From Moesziomyces globuligerus (Eukaryota; Basidiomycota; Ustilaginomycetes; Ustilaginales; Ustilaginaceae): a stretch of 64,000 bases of DNA. Below, in pieces: positions 19,379 through 30,203 of the stretch. Made by a program: the position numbers and the translations under genes. The stretch covers positions 310,001 to 374,000 of the forward strand of contig JARVLF010000003.1 in assembly GCA_030849465.1 (NCBI GenBank). Reading direction: 5' to 3'. Numbering within the stretch: position 1 is the stretch's first letter; each line of letters begins with the position of its first letter. The notes beneath the pieces were generated by a model that worked only from the letters and a program-made list of their open reading frames with translations, had not been told where the DNA came from and ran no database searches.

Positions 19379-19988
19379 CGTGAGCAATTGATCCGCCTCA
19401 AGGAGCAACCGCCCTCGACGTCAGCTCACGCGGACAGTGTCTGTGCCGTAAGACTGTCTCCCTCCTCTTGATCTCAGCCACTCAGTGGCGCGCCTGGCCT
19501 GATGAGACTGCCAGAGGGCTCTCCGCGCCGTTGGTAGGATCCGATGCACCGAATAAGGCTGACGTGTTGGCAGATGGCGAGGGCTGGCTGAGCTGATGGT
19601 GAGATGCAGGATCGAAGCGGTCTCGCTGAAAATGAGACGAAAGCGCAGTATCCGCGCCAGAGGCAAATATTGATTGACATTTGATTGCAACTCGCACCTC
19701 CACGCTGCCTCGGATTTTCAAGGGTCCACCAAGATTCTCGGAAATCGGAGGCGGCTCGCTTTTTTCGACCCGCGCTGGAGTTTCTTCTCATATTTCGCGC
19801 TCGTTTTGTACTTTTCTGATTTTGCTCTGCGTGAGAGCATCAGGAACCCTGCTGTTGGCCAAATGGGATGGGTCTCAGGCACTCTCCGACCATACCATAC
19901 CTATTGACCGCACTTCACTACGAGACTCCTTCGAGAAGAGGCCCATTCTACGACATTGTCAACGAGCGTGCACGCTTCTACAAGAAAC
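19379..19988. other. Divergent promoter region, HTH-GNAT gene / TRM11
   Basis: About 610 bp between divergent starts, with T-rich stretches on the TRM11 side (19755-19820). The reading frame of TRM11 is open upstream but has no ATG before 19989. Confidence 0.6.
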
Positions 19989-21848
19989 ATGGCGACGTGC
20001 TTCCCTCCCGTAGAGGACCCGACCTCGATCGGGCCGCTCTACATCCTGCATTTTGCAACTTCTCATCACGCCTTCCGACTGCCCGACTTTCTCGCTGCAG
20101 TCGAGTATCTGAGGATGCCGTTCGCATTCGTGCCTACGCCAGCCAATGCGATCCTCGAGGAGAGTCGCAAGGCACACGACACCGCCGAACAAGCCTCGTC
20201 TTCGGGCTACCGACCGGACCTGCGACGCCCTTTCGCGCTCGCCCACCTTCCCAGCGATGAGGCTGCCGTCAGCCTGCTGCGTCGATGTGTCTCTTTGCGC
20301 TCAGTTTGGGCTTACTGGTCGCACGGATCCAGCTATGCGGATCTCCACAAACGCAACCAGGACGACGCCAATCAAGCGCTCTGGTCGCCGTACGTGGAGG
20401 AGGCCCAGTGCCCCTCGTGGAAGGCGCACGTTTTCTCGTACAGCTACACCATCAGCGACAAGCGCAAGATCGACATCATCCAGAGCTTCAGCTACATGGG
20501 CCTGAAGGGCCGCATCCAGCTCAAAAATCCTTCGATGCGATGGGGAGTGATGGAGGAATTCATTGCACAAGAGCTGTGGCCTGGCCACCTGCGTGACGAA
20601 CACAACAACTATCCAGGGGCAGGCAAAGATACCGCCAACCCTCAAGGAAGGGAGGAGCTGGGCGACAAGGACCCAAGGCTTGTACAGATCTTCCTTGGCA
20701 GGCGTATCGACGTCAAAGCGGGCCCCTTGTACTCGGATCAGATGGCGCCGGCAGCTCCGCGAAAGTCGAGCGATCCCACGCAAGAAGGCCAGACCGGCCT
20801 CGCTAGGGATCTGATCGAGAAACTCAACCTCAAGAAGCGTGTCTACATCGGTAACACATCGATGGAATCCGAGATGAGTCTTCTGATGGCGAGCATGGCG
20901 CTCGCCGGTCCGGGTAAGCTCATCTACGATCCTTTCGCCGGAACGGGGTCGATGCTGTATGCGAGCGCTGTGTTCGGAGCGATGGCGTTCGGGAGCGATA
21001 TCGATGGCCGTCCAATGCGTGGCAAAGAGAACATCAGTGACACGAACAGCAAGACGGGCATCGTGAAGAGCGCAACGCAGTACGGCATTCGTGATCGTAT
21101 CCTCGACACGGTGGTGTTCGACATGACGCAGAATCCATGGCGAAAGAATCTGCTGTTCCCACTTGATCAGGAGGCCAAGCCCAGCAAGAGTGAGGAGCCG
21201 CCTACAGGTGTGGTCCACGGCATCGTCGCGGACCCGCCTTACGGAGTCCGAGCCGGTGCCAAGCGTCTGGGCAAGAGAGATCCGGAGAAGCAGCGCTCCG
21301 AGCCTTACTGGATGCCTGACGGCCTGGGCGCCGGCCAAGGATGCTGGTCTCACGAACGATCCGACTACGTCCCGCCAACGCGTCCATATCACCTGGAAGA
21401 TCTTGTGGACGACCTGCTTGATTATGCCTACAGCCTCCTTTGCGACGGCGGACGTTTGGTGTTCTGGCTGCCATCGATGATCGATCCGGAGGAAGACGAC
21501 GAGGCGGAAGGCGAGGCGGGAAGCTATACCAAGTCGTCGGCAGCCATCGAACGTTCGGTCAGCATTGATCTGCCACAGCACCGCCGCAAGGCGGGGCAGG
21601 GACGCATGCGCATGATCCACTACTCGCTGCAAGACTTTGGAAGGTGGGGCCGCTGGTTGATCACGATGGAGAAGGTGTCGCCCGAGAACGACGTGGACGA
21701 CGATGGACTGCGCGAGCTCGAGGAGAGGCTGGGCGAGCTGGGCAAGAACAAGGACGAGCGCGGCATCTATCGGGCGGATCGGGACCCGCTCGAATTCCGG
21801 AACCGATACTACCTCCCGCGCGAGGCAAAGGCATCGACCGCCGTCTAG
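19989..21848 (+). CDS. TRM11: tRNA (guanosine-10 N2) methyltransferase, catalytic subunit Trm11
   Basis: This 619-aa protein starts at the first in-frame ATG (19989, AACATGGCG). The N-terminal half resembles the Trm11 THUMP-like region and includes the conserved SFSYMGLKGRI and NPSMRW segments. The methyltransferase core has the AdoMet-binding YDPFAGTGSML at about 313-323 and the catalytic ADPPYGVRAGAKRLG at about 414-428. Trm11 with Trm112 makes m2G10 in cytosolic tRNAs. The protein is longer than yeast Trm11 (433 aa) because of charged linkers, such as residues 210-275 and the acidic EEDDEAEGEAG insertion. Gene order and lack of introns give no further clue. Confidence 0.93.
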   Translation: MATCFPPVEDPTSIGPLYILHFATSHHAFRLPDFLAAVEYLRMPFAFVPTPANAILEESRKAHDTAEQASSSGYRPDLRRPFALAHLPSDEAAVSLLRRCVSLRSVWAYWSHGSSYADLHKRNQDDANQALWSPYVEEAQCPSWKAHVFSYSYTISDKRKIDIIQSFSYMGLKGRIQLKNPSMRWGVMEEFIAQELWPGHLRDEHNNYPGAGKDTANPQGREELGDKDPRLVQIFLGRRIDVKAGPLYSDQMAPAAPRKSSDPTQEGQTGLARDLIEKLNLKKRVYIGNTSMESEMSLLMASMALAGPGKLIYDPFAGTGSMLYASAVFGAMAFGSDIDGRPMRGKENISDTNSKTGIVKSATQYGIRDRILDTVVFDMTQNPWRKNLLFPLDQEAKPSKSEEPPTGVVHGIVADPPYGVRAGAKRLGKRDPEKQRSEPYWMPDGLGAGQGCWSHERSDYVPPTRPYHLEDLVDDLLDYAYSLLCDGGRLVFWLPSMIDPEEDDEAEGEAGSYTKSSAAIERSVSIDLPQHRRKAGQGRMRMIHYSLQDFGRWGRWLITMEKVSPENDVDDDGLRELEERLGELGKNKDERGIYRADRDPLEFRNRYYLPREAKASTAV

Positions 21849-24800
21849 CTGCATCAACAGAGTCGGCACTCGCAATCTGATTCATATCGGCGCTCGTGAC
21901 CAGGGCGTCAGCTTGCGTTGCGTCGTGAGGATACGAGTCTACGGAAGGTGGATGCGCTGGATTGCTGAGATTTTGGTAGTACGCGATGAGTAGAGGACCT
22001 TGCAAACTGCCTGGCTCGAGCATACGTGCGTTCTCAGGCTCACATGCTCCAGTGCGGACGCCGAAAAGAACACGGACCATCGGGATGGTACACTTCTCCG
22101 CCCGACTTTGCTAAGGCATCATCTTAGCAGCCAACTTCTTACGAAGACGTGAAACCCGATCAACATTGAATGGCCTAGGGTCATCTCAAGCTCGAGATGG
22201 GCCGAGGAAGAGGATGATTGGATGAAAGGGGCGGAACGACGGGACGCATTGCGCGAGCAGACGCCGTGCGCGCTCGATGGTGGGGCGCAGGGACGGCAAG
22301 CAAGCGTAAATTCGGGTAGCAGGCGAGGTTGGCCGCGTGGCCGACTCGCTACCTAAGAATGTCAATCGACGGACCCGAATTCCGCAGGAGCACGCCAGGC
22401 ACCTCCGACCAGAATGCCCCGCTTCCGAAGTTGGAATCAGGCGACACTCTGCCGTCTTCCGGGGATGCCGTCGATATAGCTGGAAGGAACTCAGACCAGA
22501 AGCCAGCTGCTGATCTTCTTCGCATGCCCTGGCAGAGGGATGTGTGATCCGCCGAGTGTGGCTAATGAGCAACGTCGGCGGCGAGAACAGGACGCGACTG
22601 CAAACGCTTGACGGCGGATGGTTCCTAGGTCGTAACCGATCTCGACCTGCCTGAAACAGGGCATTCGTGATTGTGCCGTGCAACAGAGGTGTTGAAGATA
22701 CAGTGCGGCGGTCTGGTCCGCTGCTTGGAGAGGCCGCATTTCAGCACGGGCCGATTGGCGGCATTTCGACCTCTGCCAAGGGGGCGGGAGCCTGGTGTGA
22801 ATGGGCCTTGTAGCCCCGCCGTCCGGATCCAGACCCTCGACCAGCGAAATTTGACGCAGAATGCGCACGAGCGGCAGGCGGGCGGGCTAACATTTCGCCA
22901 GCTCGATCGCAACGAGGCAACGCAGTGCGCAGCATGTCTGCAGACTGCAAGCGTTGCGAAATTCGATTCCAAAGCGAAAGATGGCAGAAAATGGGAGAGG
23001 GAGAAAAAAGTTAACAAGCTGAGCAGATTTTTGAGGTTCGGCGGGGCCGAGAAGCCAGGAAATTTTTCGAACTTTGCACCGCGATCTGAAAGCGCCCTCT
23101 GTCTTGGAATGGGCGCGGCGGGCAAGCAAGCAGAGAGCGTGACTGTAGAAGAGTGGATTTTGCCATTCGTACTTGCACCCGGCACACTGTCGGCATGCAT
23201 GAAAACGAGCACAGACGTTTCCACACCGCATGGCTGCACACTCGATAGCCCGTCGAACCTGGGGGCAAAAAACAAAAAGGGTCGCCGAGGATGTATAGGG
23301 CGCGACTGCCTCCATCTTGACGCCAACGACTTTGCTGCTGTGCTGCATTCGGTGCTCGAAATCGCCCTGAGCCAATCAACTCGTGCACATGAGCAGTCGC
23401 GATCCCTCAGCACTCTGCAAAAATAATCCGCACCGCTCAGCGATCCGAAGCCATCCACACACCCTTTCGAGTGGTCCACTCATCTGCACCCTGCTTTCCT
23501 CTGCCAGTGTCTGCTCCCTCCGACACCTCCCTGGATAAAGGCATTCACTCTTCCATCGTCTGCTCCATCATCTCCCACGCCTCTATCCCCTTCCCCATCG
23601 TCTAGAGCCGGACCCGCCATCACAAGCGACGCTTCATAGCTTCGTGCGCTTCGGAGAAGTACCTCGATCCAAACGAGCCGCCTTTTCTCTTTCGGTAAGT
23701 CTCCTCCGCCTGTTGTTCTTCTTCGACGTGGCTTTTCGCGGAGAGGTCTTGTCCTTTGGCGTCTTGGTGAATCTGCGCTGCCACAAGCATCGGCCACAGC
23801 TCCACATCTGCCCGTTCTGCCTCGGCAGAATAGAGCGGCGGGGCGAACAACCTGCATTGTTCCACGTGCCGGAGGCGGAGGCACTCGCACGTCCGGCCAT
23901 CTGCTGGATAGTGGAGATGGAACACGGCCCGCAATCTGCGTTATCTTTGCGGGGTAAGGGGAGAAGGCCACAATCCGGACGTCAATCATGTGCGCGCATG
24001 TCATGACGCTGCCCGTGAGCGCTAGCCGCCCTCGATGCGTTCATTTGCAGCCGGACTGCGTCCTGTAGGACGAGGTTGCGGCTCATATGGCTGCCACTTC
24101 GCCCGGACGCGGCAGGTGGCGGGTGGTACCAAACACTGCGAGTTAGCCCGCGGCTGTAAAAATTCGCTCAACGAGAAAGGAAAAGAAAAATCCCTCGGCT
24201 CTGCTACTGCTCTGCCGCCTTCTTTTTCTTTTTTTTTTTCTCCGTTAGCTGGGCTTCGAGTTGATCCAAGGCAACGTCTCCCCTGTTGTATGTGGGCCCA
24301 CTCTTCCTCCTAGCTCGTTTGTCCCTCGCCGTTCCGGCTCATCTCTGCCTTGCCCCGCGCAGCCCCACGCGGCTGGAGGCCCAGTTGACCGGTTGGCTGG
24401 CCTTCATGAGGATCTGCAGCGAGGGTCGGATCGCCAAATGCTCGAGTGCATACTGTTTGCGCTTGCGCCAAATTTGCTCGTCGCTCTCCTTCCCTCCCTT
24501 CTTGGCTGGACTTGGCGCTGCCTGCCGTGACGTCCTGCCCTCTGCATCCCCTCGCACTCTGACTGGTCCCTCCGGCCCGCAGTCCATTTCGGCCCGCAGC
24601 TGCAGCTGCAGCCAAGAAGCGACAGCAGTAGCAGGGTCTCTCCGCGGTCACGCGAGGTGCACATGCAGCTTCCTTGCACTCGCCGCCGCGATCCGCACAT
24701 CGTACAGCCTCCGTCCCGGCGTTGCGGCGTCATCGTGCCTCGATCAGAGGCTGCTGTCTGTCTTCGTCTGCTGCAGCTCCAAGCACCCTCCTTTCGCTCG

Positions 24801-25188
24801 CTTGCTCCTTCAGGCTCTCATTTCCTTCCCCCAAAAACTTTGCTCGCTATCCTTTTCCCCCTCTCCCGGCCCCGCATCTGTTTGGCGTCCGATCGCGCTT
24901 TCACTGGAGCATCTGCCCCTCCGACCTCCCTTTGAGCACCATACATAAGGCCCCTCTCCCCGCATCACCGCGGTCACCCCACCCCACTCCGGCCCCGCAT
25001 CGCTCCCTTGCCCTTCCCATCCGTCGTGGTCGCGCTCCTCCTCCTACTCTCACCACGGTCTCGGTTCGCTAACGATCGCTCTTACCCATTCGGCATCGTC
25101 CATCTCCGTGTGACCGCTCGTCAACACCGTACAGGCTGAACGCAAAGCATAGCCACCTCCCATCAACTCGTCGAGCGTCTACTCCACA
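21849..25188. other. 3.3-kb gene-poor region upstream of the permease
   Basis: This is the longest stretch without a supported coding sequence. Frames of 220-284 codons occur on both strands (for example 22671-23426 plus, 22625-23479 minus) but overlap one another and carry no recognisable protein signature. From about 23480 the plus strand becomes pyrimidine-rich, with a T-run at 24229-24239 and many CTCTCC/CCCTCC tracts, as in long fungal leaders. A good splice donor (23695) and a branch/acceptor pair (25069/25134) suggest a long intron in the permease 5' UTR. No tRNA or transposon was recognised. Confidence 0.5.
23695..25134 (+). other. Putative 1.44-kb intron in the permease 5' leader
   Basis: The consensus donor GTAAGT at 23695 follows a pyrimidine-rich, leader-like stretch. 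A CTAAC branch motif lies at about 25069 and an acceptor ACAG ends at 25134, 54 bp ahead of the permease ATG. Splicing would remove most of the gene-poor region. This is inferred from signals only; nothing coding constrains it. Confidence 0.35.
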
Positions 25189-26862
25189 ATGCCGTCTTCG
25201 ATATCTTCAAAGTCCTCGGGCGAGGTCAAGACCGCCAAGGTCCCCGTCGACGCCGCCAACGAGAACGGTGCCCGCGTGAGCCACCAGCCAGCCGGCATCG
25301 TCGTCGACGACGATGACGCCATCCTGGCCGCCCGCATGGGTCACAAGTCCGAGTTTGCGCGAGAGTTCAAGAGCTTCTCCACCATCTCGTATGCTTTCGC
25401 GATCATGGGCCTCGTCTCGTCGGTCGCGACCACCTTCAACTCTCCGTTCACCCTCGGTGGCCCGGCCTCGACGGTGTGGACTTGGTTCATCGGCTCGTGT
25501 TTCAACATGACGCTCGGTCTCTCGATCGCCGAACTCGTCTCGGCCTATCCCTCCGCCGGCGGTCTCTACTCGGCCTCGGGTCTTCTGGTACCGCGCAACC
25601 AGCGTGCTTTCGTCGCTTGGCTCACCGGATGGCTCAACTTTACTGGCCAGATCGCCGGCATCGCCGGTACCGAATACGGTCTCTCGCAGATGATCTTTGC
25701 GTGGGCGTACGTCATCACCAACGGCCGATTCGTCGCCACCACCGGCGCAACCGTCGGACTCTACGTCGCCCTGCTCGCTCTACACGGCGTCATCAACTGC
25801 TTTGGTATCAAGACACTCGCGCGCCTCACGTCGTCGTACGTGATCGTCAACCTCGGCATCACGTTCATCATCATCATCGTCGTTCTTGCCAAGACGCCGC
25901 TTTCCGAGATGCACTCGGCCTCGTACACCTTCACCGAGATCAACAATGGAAGCGGCTGGGGCAGCAACGGTCTCGCCTTCCTCTTCGGTCTCTACTGCGT
26001 TCAGTTCGTCATGACAGACTACGATGCCACCGCCCACATTTCGGAGGAGGTCTCGCGCGCCGCTATCGCTGCCCCTGTCGCCATTGTGGTGGCTGTTGCC
26101 GGAACCGGTGCCGTCGGCTGGGTGCTCAACATTGTCATGGTGCTCGTCAGTGGTGACGTTGCCAGCCAGGACATCACGACGTGGCCCGGTGGACTGGCCT
26201 TCGCCCAGATCCTCTACCAGCGAGCCGGCAAGGTCGGATTCCTGGTGATCTGGCCGTTTGTCTGCTCGGTCGCTTTCTTCGTCGTCACCACGGCTCTGCA
26301 GGCCAACGCCCGCTCGTTCTACGCCTTCTCGCGAGACAATGCACTGCCGGACCGTGGCTTCTTCGCCAAGGTCAACAAGCGCACGGGTACGACGGTCAAT
26401 GCTGTCTGGCTCGTTGTGATCCCGTGCATGGCGCTCGGCTGCCTGGCGCTCGCCTCGTACACTGCTATCACCGCCGTCTTTGCGCTCGCGGCGCTCGGTA
26501 TGGACAGCAGCTACCTGGTTCCCATTGTCGCCCGATGGATCTACTGGGACCACCCGGACGTCCAGTACAAGCCTGGTCCGTTCAGCCTTGGACGCGGCGT
26601 GCTCGGCAAGACGGTCAACGGCATTGCCATCATGTGGACCATGTTCGAGTGCATCATCCTTGCCATCCCCACGGTCAAGCCCATCACCCAGTTCAACTTC
26701 AACTACTCGTGGGTCATCATGGCCGGCGTGCTCCTCATCGCCACGATCTGGTTCGTCACCTTTGCGCACAAGCACTACCAAGGCCCGCGCAGCACTCTTA
26801 CTCCCGAGCAACAGGAGAAGCTCGGCGTCGTCTCGCGCGACGAGGAGGGCATTCACCACTAG
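25189..26862 (+). CDS. APC-family permease, GABA/amino-acid permease type (Uga4-like)
   Basis: This 557-aa protein has about 12 hydrophobic segments. Family marks are FKSFSTISYAFAIMGLVSS before TM1, the Gly-rich FTLGGPAS loop and SYPSAGGLYS-type TM2/3 sequence (here SAYPSAGGLYSASG). DATAHISEEV lies in the middle, and the FSRDNALPDRGFF loop follows TM8. These are typical of fungal GABA, choline and polyamine permeases in the plasma or vacuolar membrane. The cytosolic N-terminus is about 65 residues long and polar. A second APC permease lies 14 kb downstream but is a different subtype, lacking the DATAHISEE signature. Substrate assignment is tentative. Confidence 0.9.
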   Translation: MPSSISSKSSGEVKTAKVPVDAANENGARVSHQPAGIVVDDDDAILAARMGHKSEFAREFKSFSTISYAFAIMGLVSSVATTFNSPFTLGGPASTVWTWFIGSCFNMTLGLSIAELVSAYPSAGGLYSASGLLVPRNQRAFVAWLTGWLNFTGQIAGIAGTEYGLSQMIFAWAYVITNGRFVATTGATVGLYVALLALHGVINCFGIKTLARLTSSYVIVNLGITFIIIIVVLAKTPLSEMHSASYTFTEINNGSGWGSNGLAFLFGLYCVQFVMTDYDATAHISEEVSRAAIAAPVAIVVAVAGTGAVGWVLNIVMVLVSGDVASQDITTWPGGLAFAQILYQRAGKVGFLVIWPFVCSVAFFVVTTALQANARSFYAFSRDNALPDRGFFAKVNKRTGTTVNAVWLVVIPCMALGCLALASYTAITAVFALAALGMDSSYLVPIVARWIYWDHPDVQYKPGPFSLGRGVLGKTVNGIAIMWTMFECIILAIPTVKPITQFNFNYSWVIMAGVLLIATIWFVTFAHKHYQGPRSTLTPEQQEKLGVVSRDEEGIHH

Positions 26863-27911
26863 ACGCTTCTCTGCCAAGAGCTGTGGCAGCACAACAGCAC
26901 GTCCCATTGCTTTCATGTCTGCTCCTCATCTGATTTCACACTTCGCCCTGTCCATATACCATATCGGCAACTCCCGATCTTCGGCACAACTCTCTGTTTT
27001 CATGGTCTCTATAGGGCTCCTCATTGGCAATCTCATAGCTGTTCAAAAGTCACCTCTCGGTTCCCAGTGAGAAGCTGTGCTCGGCTTGCACGTTGTGAGA
27101 GAGAAAGCACAAGTAAACTTAGGAAAACAGCGCAGTATAAAGAGATGGTATATTTAGGACCCAAAAAAGGCGGAAAAATGGAGACCCGATTCGTAGCCGA
27201 TTTCCAAGGATTCTGTGAATGAGATGCCGAAGAGGCAGGCTCGCGATTCCGACGCGCGCCGCTGCCGAACGGGAAACGTACCTTGAAGTCATCCTGAAGC
27301 AACGTGCGCGCAGGTGGAGGCGAGGCGTGCAAGGCGCTTGTCACTTTTCCCACCCTGCAATGGATCCTCTCCGCGCTCTTGATCGCCCAACCTCAAAGTG
27401 AACTAGACCCGTCTGACCCGCCTAACGTCGGGAGCATTCCGATCAGAATCGTATCTGGCGCCTTGTCGCCCCGGTTTTGAAATGTCCGGGGCAGAGGCGT
27501 CAAGGGTGGAGAATGATGAGTATCTAACGTCCGAGGGGGGTATCGGAATCGCCACGACCGGGCACATTCGCCGCCAGCGAACGGAGGAGCTGAGTTCGGG
27601 AAGTGCATGTGTCAGAAGAAAAGCTCCGCTCGAGCCTGAATGCCCGCTGAAAGCGTATCGATGCTCGGGTCAAGCCGACGTGCTCACTGTGCTCCTTCTT
27701 CGCCAAGGCCCTCGGCTTCCCCCAGCGGTACTGTTGATACCCCTGGAGACCGGACACAGTACAGTAGGCTTGATCTTTTTCCTTCTCTGGCGGCCCGACC
27801 CTTCCTCCTCTCGCTTCCCTAGTCGCGAGCCTTCCCGCGTCCGCACATCGTCCGCCCCCTCTTCGACCACCTCCATCTCCCCATTGTTCGCGTGAGCGCA
27901 GTCACGTTACA
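26863..27911. other. Intergenic region, permease / monooxygenase
   Basis: This contains the 3' flank of the permease and a pyrimidine-rich leader for the monooxygenase (27770-27890). A CACAGTACAGTAGG element lies at about 27755, one of several TACAGTA-type motifs in promoters here. No gene is supported. Confidence 0.6.
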
Positions 27912-29615
27912 ATGGCGGCCACTACCATCGGAAGCTTCAGCCTCGCTGCTCTAGTCAGCTATATCTATCAATGGGTGCAGATCGTCATCGCCTACGTATT
28001 TGCGCCTAAGCTTCCCCAGCAGCACGTCAAGCAGAAACCTCTCGGCCACGTCGCCGTCATTGGCGCTGGCATCACCGGCATCTCGACCGCATCTCACCTC
28101 ATCGGCCATGGCTTTGAAGTGACCATCTTCGACCAGGCCGACGAGATCGGTGGCATCTGGTCCCGCGTCAATTCCACTTCGGGTCTCCAGATCAGCTCCA
28201 TCATGTACCGCTTTCACCCTGCGGTCAAGTGGACCAGGGGCTACCCGCATCGTGACGAGATTCTCAAGAATACCAACAAGATCTGGAAGATGTACGATCT
28301 CGATAAGCGCACCCGCCTCGGCTTCAAGGTCGAAAGCGTGACCAGGCACTCGACGTCGACCGATCCGTACGAGCAGGGCCACGCCCGCTGGGTCATCAAC
28401 GGCAACGAGGACGAGGTATTCGACGGCGTCGTCGTCACCACCGGCACGTGCGGCAAGCCCAAGAAGATGGATCTGCCAGGCGAGGAGAAGTTCACGGGCA
28501 AAATCGTCCACTCTTCTCAGCTCGACGGGCTCGACTGCAAGGGCAAGAAGGTGCTCGTCGTCGGCGGTGGTGCGAGCGGCATTGAAGCCCTCGAACTCGC
28601 TGTAGCCCAAGGAGCCGACCATCCCACTATCCTCGCCCGCAGCGACAAGTGGATCATCCCGCGCAATACGATCGTCAACTGCCTCCTCGCCTTGCAGCCA
28701 CTGGGCCGCGAGACGTGGCTTTCGGTGATTCCCGAGTTCCTGATCAAGAAGCTCCACTATCGCGACCTTGAAGACAAGATGGCCCCGACCCAGGGCTTCT
28801 ACACCGGCACTCCGATCGTCAACACTACCGCCCTCAACAACATCCGCCACGGCATCGCCGACTATCAGCGCGGCGACGTGCTCGACCTCGACGAGACTGG
28901 CATCCACTTTAACCTGCGTAAGCGCGGCCAGAAGAAAGAGACGGACGGCAAGAAGGTGCATCTGGATGCGGACATCATCGTCGTTGCCACTGGCTTCGAA
29001 GTGCCGTCGATCGACTTCCTTCCCGAAGACTTGTTCCCGGAAGACTACGTGCGACCCAACATGTACCTGCAGGTGTTCCCGATCGAAGACTGTTCGGTGC
29101 TGTGCACCAACTCGACCTTCCGCAACGCCGTGGGCACCGTGGGTCACATCCACATTGGCATCATGGCACGTACGCTCATGCTCTTCCTGATGGACAAGTC
29201 GACGCGCCCGAAGCCACGCGACATGCGATTGTGGGTCGACCTGATCCGTTTCATCAAGGATCGCGCGCCGGGCGGCCAGCTCGACTTTTTCACGTACATG
29301 GAGCTGTGCATCTGGCTCGTCTCGTTCCTCTTCTTCCGCATCAACCGTCTGTACTACTTCTTCTTCGTCACCTTCGGATGGGGTTTCTGGAGCAGGGAGG
29401 GCAAGGTCGACAAGTCCGGCACGCTCGTAGGCGAACCCAAGTTCCATCTGAGCATCAGTAAGCGTAAGTGGACAGCGACTCGATCAACGCAACTCTGCAC
29501 GGCGAAGAGACGATTGTGACTGACATATCTTATCATCCCGACTCTTCCTCGGCGATCTCGTGTGCGGGCAGTGATTGGCAAGGGCCCCACGGCGGCATTC
29601 CTCAAGGATAACTGA
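27912..29615 (+). CDS. Flavin-containing / Baeyer-Villiger-type monooxygenase, two exons
   Basis: Exon 1 is 27912-29463 and exon 2 is 29572-29615, giving 531 aa. The FAD Rossmann motif VIGAGITGIS is at about 49-58, the FMO-type fingerprint FTGKIVH at 194-200 and the NADP Rossmann VVGGGASGIE at about 216-225. A membrane-associated-looking N-terminus and a hydrophobic C-terminal region (WLVSFLFFRINRLYYFFF) suggest attachment to a membrane. Without splicing the frame ends in an unconvincing Arg/Thr-rich tail. A consensus GTAAGT donor at 29464 and an acceptor GGGCAG ending at 29571 give the tidy C-terminus LIGKGPTAAFLKDN. An alternative donor six bases upstream is also in phase. The substrate is unknown. 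Confidence 0.85.
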
Positions 29616-30203
29616 CAAGATAGCAAGACACTCAAGCTCGCTCTTGCCTTGGCTCAACTCTCTTCTTTCCGACTGCCTCTCTCCAACTGATTCAACACAC
29701 TGCCGCCAGCCAGGTGTCTACTGGTTCAATCGGCTCGGGATGACGACTTGGCAGAGGCTACACCGATTCAGGACAGTGGCGGGACCTTGGATACGCAAGA
29801 GCGCTTCTTGCACTCTCGTCCCGCTTCTGCGCCTCGGAATGGCTTTACGAGCTCGGCGCACGACAGCGAACGCGAATCAGGAGATGCCGGGAAATGGCAG
29901 CGCGCTATTGCCGCGTCCCACATCGCCGCGGCTGTGATCTTCCTTGTCATTTCTCTACACACGCCTGCACTTTTGCTCTCAACGAAGCCGTACTGTTCGC
30001 ACCTGTGGCACTCCCGAAACTGCCTGGGCACGAGAGCTGATGCGTTCAGCGCTGAGAGGTGACAAAACCCTAGCGAGGATGACTAGAAAGTCCTTCCATT
30101 GATTCAGAAGATGACCGGGTAACCGAGATGACCAGGGAAAGGATGGCGAAAGATTACAGGACGAACGAGAGAAGGGGATGAAAAGGGGCAGAGAGGATGG
30201 GGC
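29616..30203. other. Convergent intergenic region, monooxygenase / dehydrogenase
   Basis: The region lies between two gene ends. A plus-strand frame ending at 30062 encodes a hydrophobic stretch but lacks an ATG before it; I treat it as UTR or chance. No other feature is seen. Confidence 0.55.

Noticed and set aside
22671..23426. 251-codon frame in the gene-poor region
   Set aside because: Overlaps an equally long opposite-strand frame, no conserved motif, and composition like its surroundings.
27951..29447. 498-codon minus-strand frame over the monooxygenase
   Set aside because: Antisense shadow of conserved FAD/NADP motifs; no domain.
29748..30062. Plus-strand frame with one hydrophobic segment after the monooxygenase
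   Set aside because: It opens at TTG, not ATG, and the short exon ending at 29615 explains the monooxygenase C-terminus better.
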